Assembly: GCA_018340375.1 (NCBI GenBank)
Contig: JAFFJZ010000026.1
Location: 2,542,001-2,606,000 of the forward strand
From: Gonatopus flavifemur
Taxonomy: Eukaryota; Arthropoda; Insecta; Hymenoptera; Dryinidae
DNA length: 64,000 bases
Reading direction: 5' to 3'
This document shows, piece after piece, positions 63,141 to 64,000 of the stretch. The translations under genes were made by a program, and so were the position numbers. Position 1 is the first letter of the stretch; every line of letters starts with the position of its first letter. The notes below the pieces were generated by a model. That model ran no database searches and was not told the origin of the DNA. It saw only the letters and a program-made list of their open reading frames with translations.

Positions 63141-64000
63141 ATCAAATACGGCGATATTATACATATATCATGTTTTGTTATCAAAATCATTGTACCCTCC
63201 ATCAATCGAGAATAGGATCCTGTTCCTTTTTACGAGGAAATATAGTAATTTTTATGATGAATTTCGGGGCGCTGTCCAACGCAAACTGGAGGAGCCAAGT
63301 TCACATTGAAAAAAGGTTTATTTCAACGGAACAAAATTTTTAATCAAATGAACGCGAAGAAACTTTTTTTGGTTGGCTAGAATGAAATTTGTTTAGGGAG
63401 AATGAAGTCCATTTATTTGTAAGAAATTGTTTATTTTTGTGAATCAACTTTTGTTCCTCTCTAACAAATTTTATATCAACCAAACAAAAAGTTTCTTTGC
63501 GTTCATTTCATTAAAAATTTTGTTCCGCTGGAACAAACTGTGTTTCCAGCACGGAGAAAAATTAGAATGTAAATTTAACATCAGTGCATAGATAAAACTT
63601 TAAATGTAATTTCTACATTAATTTTGATGGAACTCACATGTTACGTACATGATCATTGCTTTGGAAGATTGTAAAAATTACGCCAATCCAAAAATATATT
63701 TATTATGATATTATTGACCACGAACAATGTAAATTTTCCATTACACTCGACTCTACTTTTCCATTACACTGAATCTACTTTTCACGAACGTAATGCCATA
63801 AGGCATGCTCAACCACATTTCCACTTATTCAATTCTGCAGCAATCCAATGTACATTCAACAAGTACAGTTGCTAATGTTACTCATGCTTTTTTGAATGAT
63901 AATCTGATTTATTTCCCAGGAACTTTATTCTCATTCTCAAATATACAGTTACCGCAATCTGATGTGTATTCAACAATTGCTTCTGCAAAAACTACTCGCC
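63141..64000. other. Intron sequence upstream of the first visible transporter exon
   Basis: No exon found. A foldback of about 225 bp (63316-63540; CAACGGAACAAAATTTTTAA paired with TTAAAAATTTTGTTCCGCTG) occupies part of it. Confidence 0.5.

Overview
The window looks like an AT-rich insect nuclear genome, most likely hymenopteran, although nothing in it fixes the order. It has spliced genes, TATA-driven leaders and a dense layer of class I and class II transposons. No rRNA, bacterial operon or CRISPR structure is present.

Layout. 0.3-1.6 kb: decayed hAT transposase. 2.0-2.5 kb: unidentified open frames. 3.7-9.15 kb (minus): a small spliced gene for a coiled-coil protein with two CxxC pairs, split by a 4.2 kb non-LTR retrotransposon (3877-8060) flanked by an 8-bp target duplication. 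9.5-11.5 and 17.0-19.0 kb: two inactivated DD41D mariner-like elements. 12.5-13.9 kb (plus): an uninterrupted paralogue of the coiled-coil/CxxC gene, with a TATA box, leader exon and an intron holding a 109-bp tandem repeat. 14.4-16.9 kb (minus): an unrecognised gene built from a triplicated exon, with an apparently intact mariner between two of the copies. 19.3-20.7 kb: long foldback element. 20.9-21.4 kb: zinc-finger pseudogene. 22-31 kb: mostly short terminal-inverted-repeat (TIR) elements.

31.65-63.07 kb (minus): the 3' six-plus exons of a major-facilitator organic-cation transporter (SLC22/carcinine-transporter type). I rebuilt it from seven exons whose splice phases all agree. Two of its introns are about 10 kb and 19.4 kb. 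They hold a 4.2 kb TIR element with unknown open frames, a self-nested RTE-like retrotransposon, a RAG1/Transib-like transposase frame broken only by two in-frame stops, a dead mariner with a 318-bp MITE inside it, and many foldback elements.

Most unusual points: (1) over a dozen short elements with CCC- or CAC-type ends and two-base target duplications of varying sequence, four of them carrying a tRNA-like A-box/B-box module; (2) the coiled-coil/CxxC gene pair; (3) the triplicated-exon gene; (4) the nearly intact RAG1-like frame. Exon structures, family names and TIR boundaries were all read by eye without any database search.
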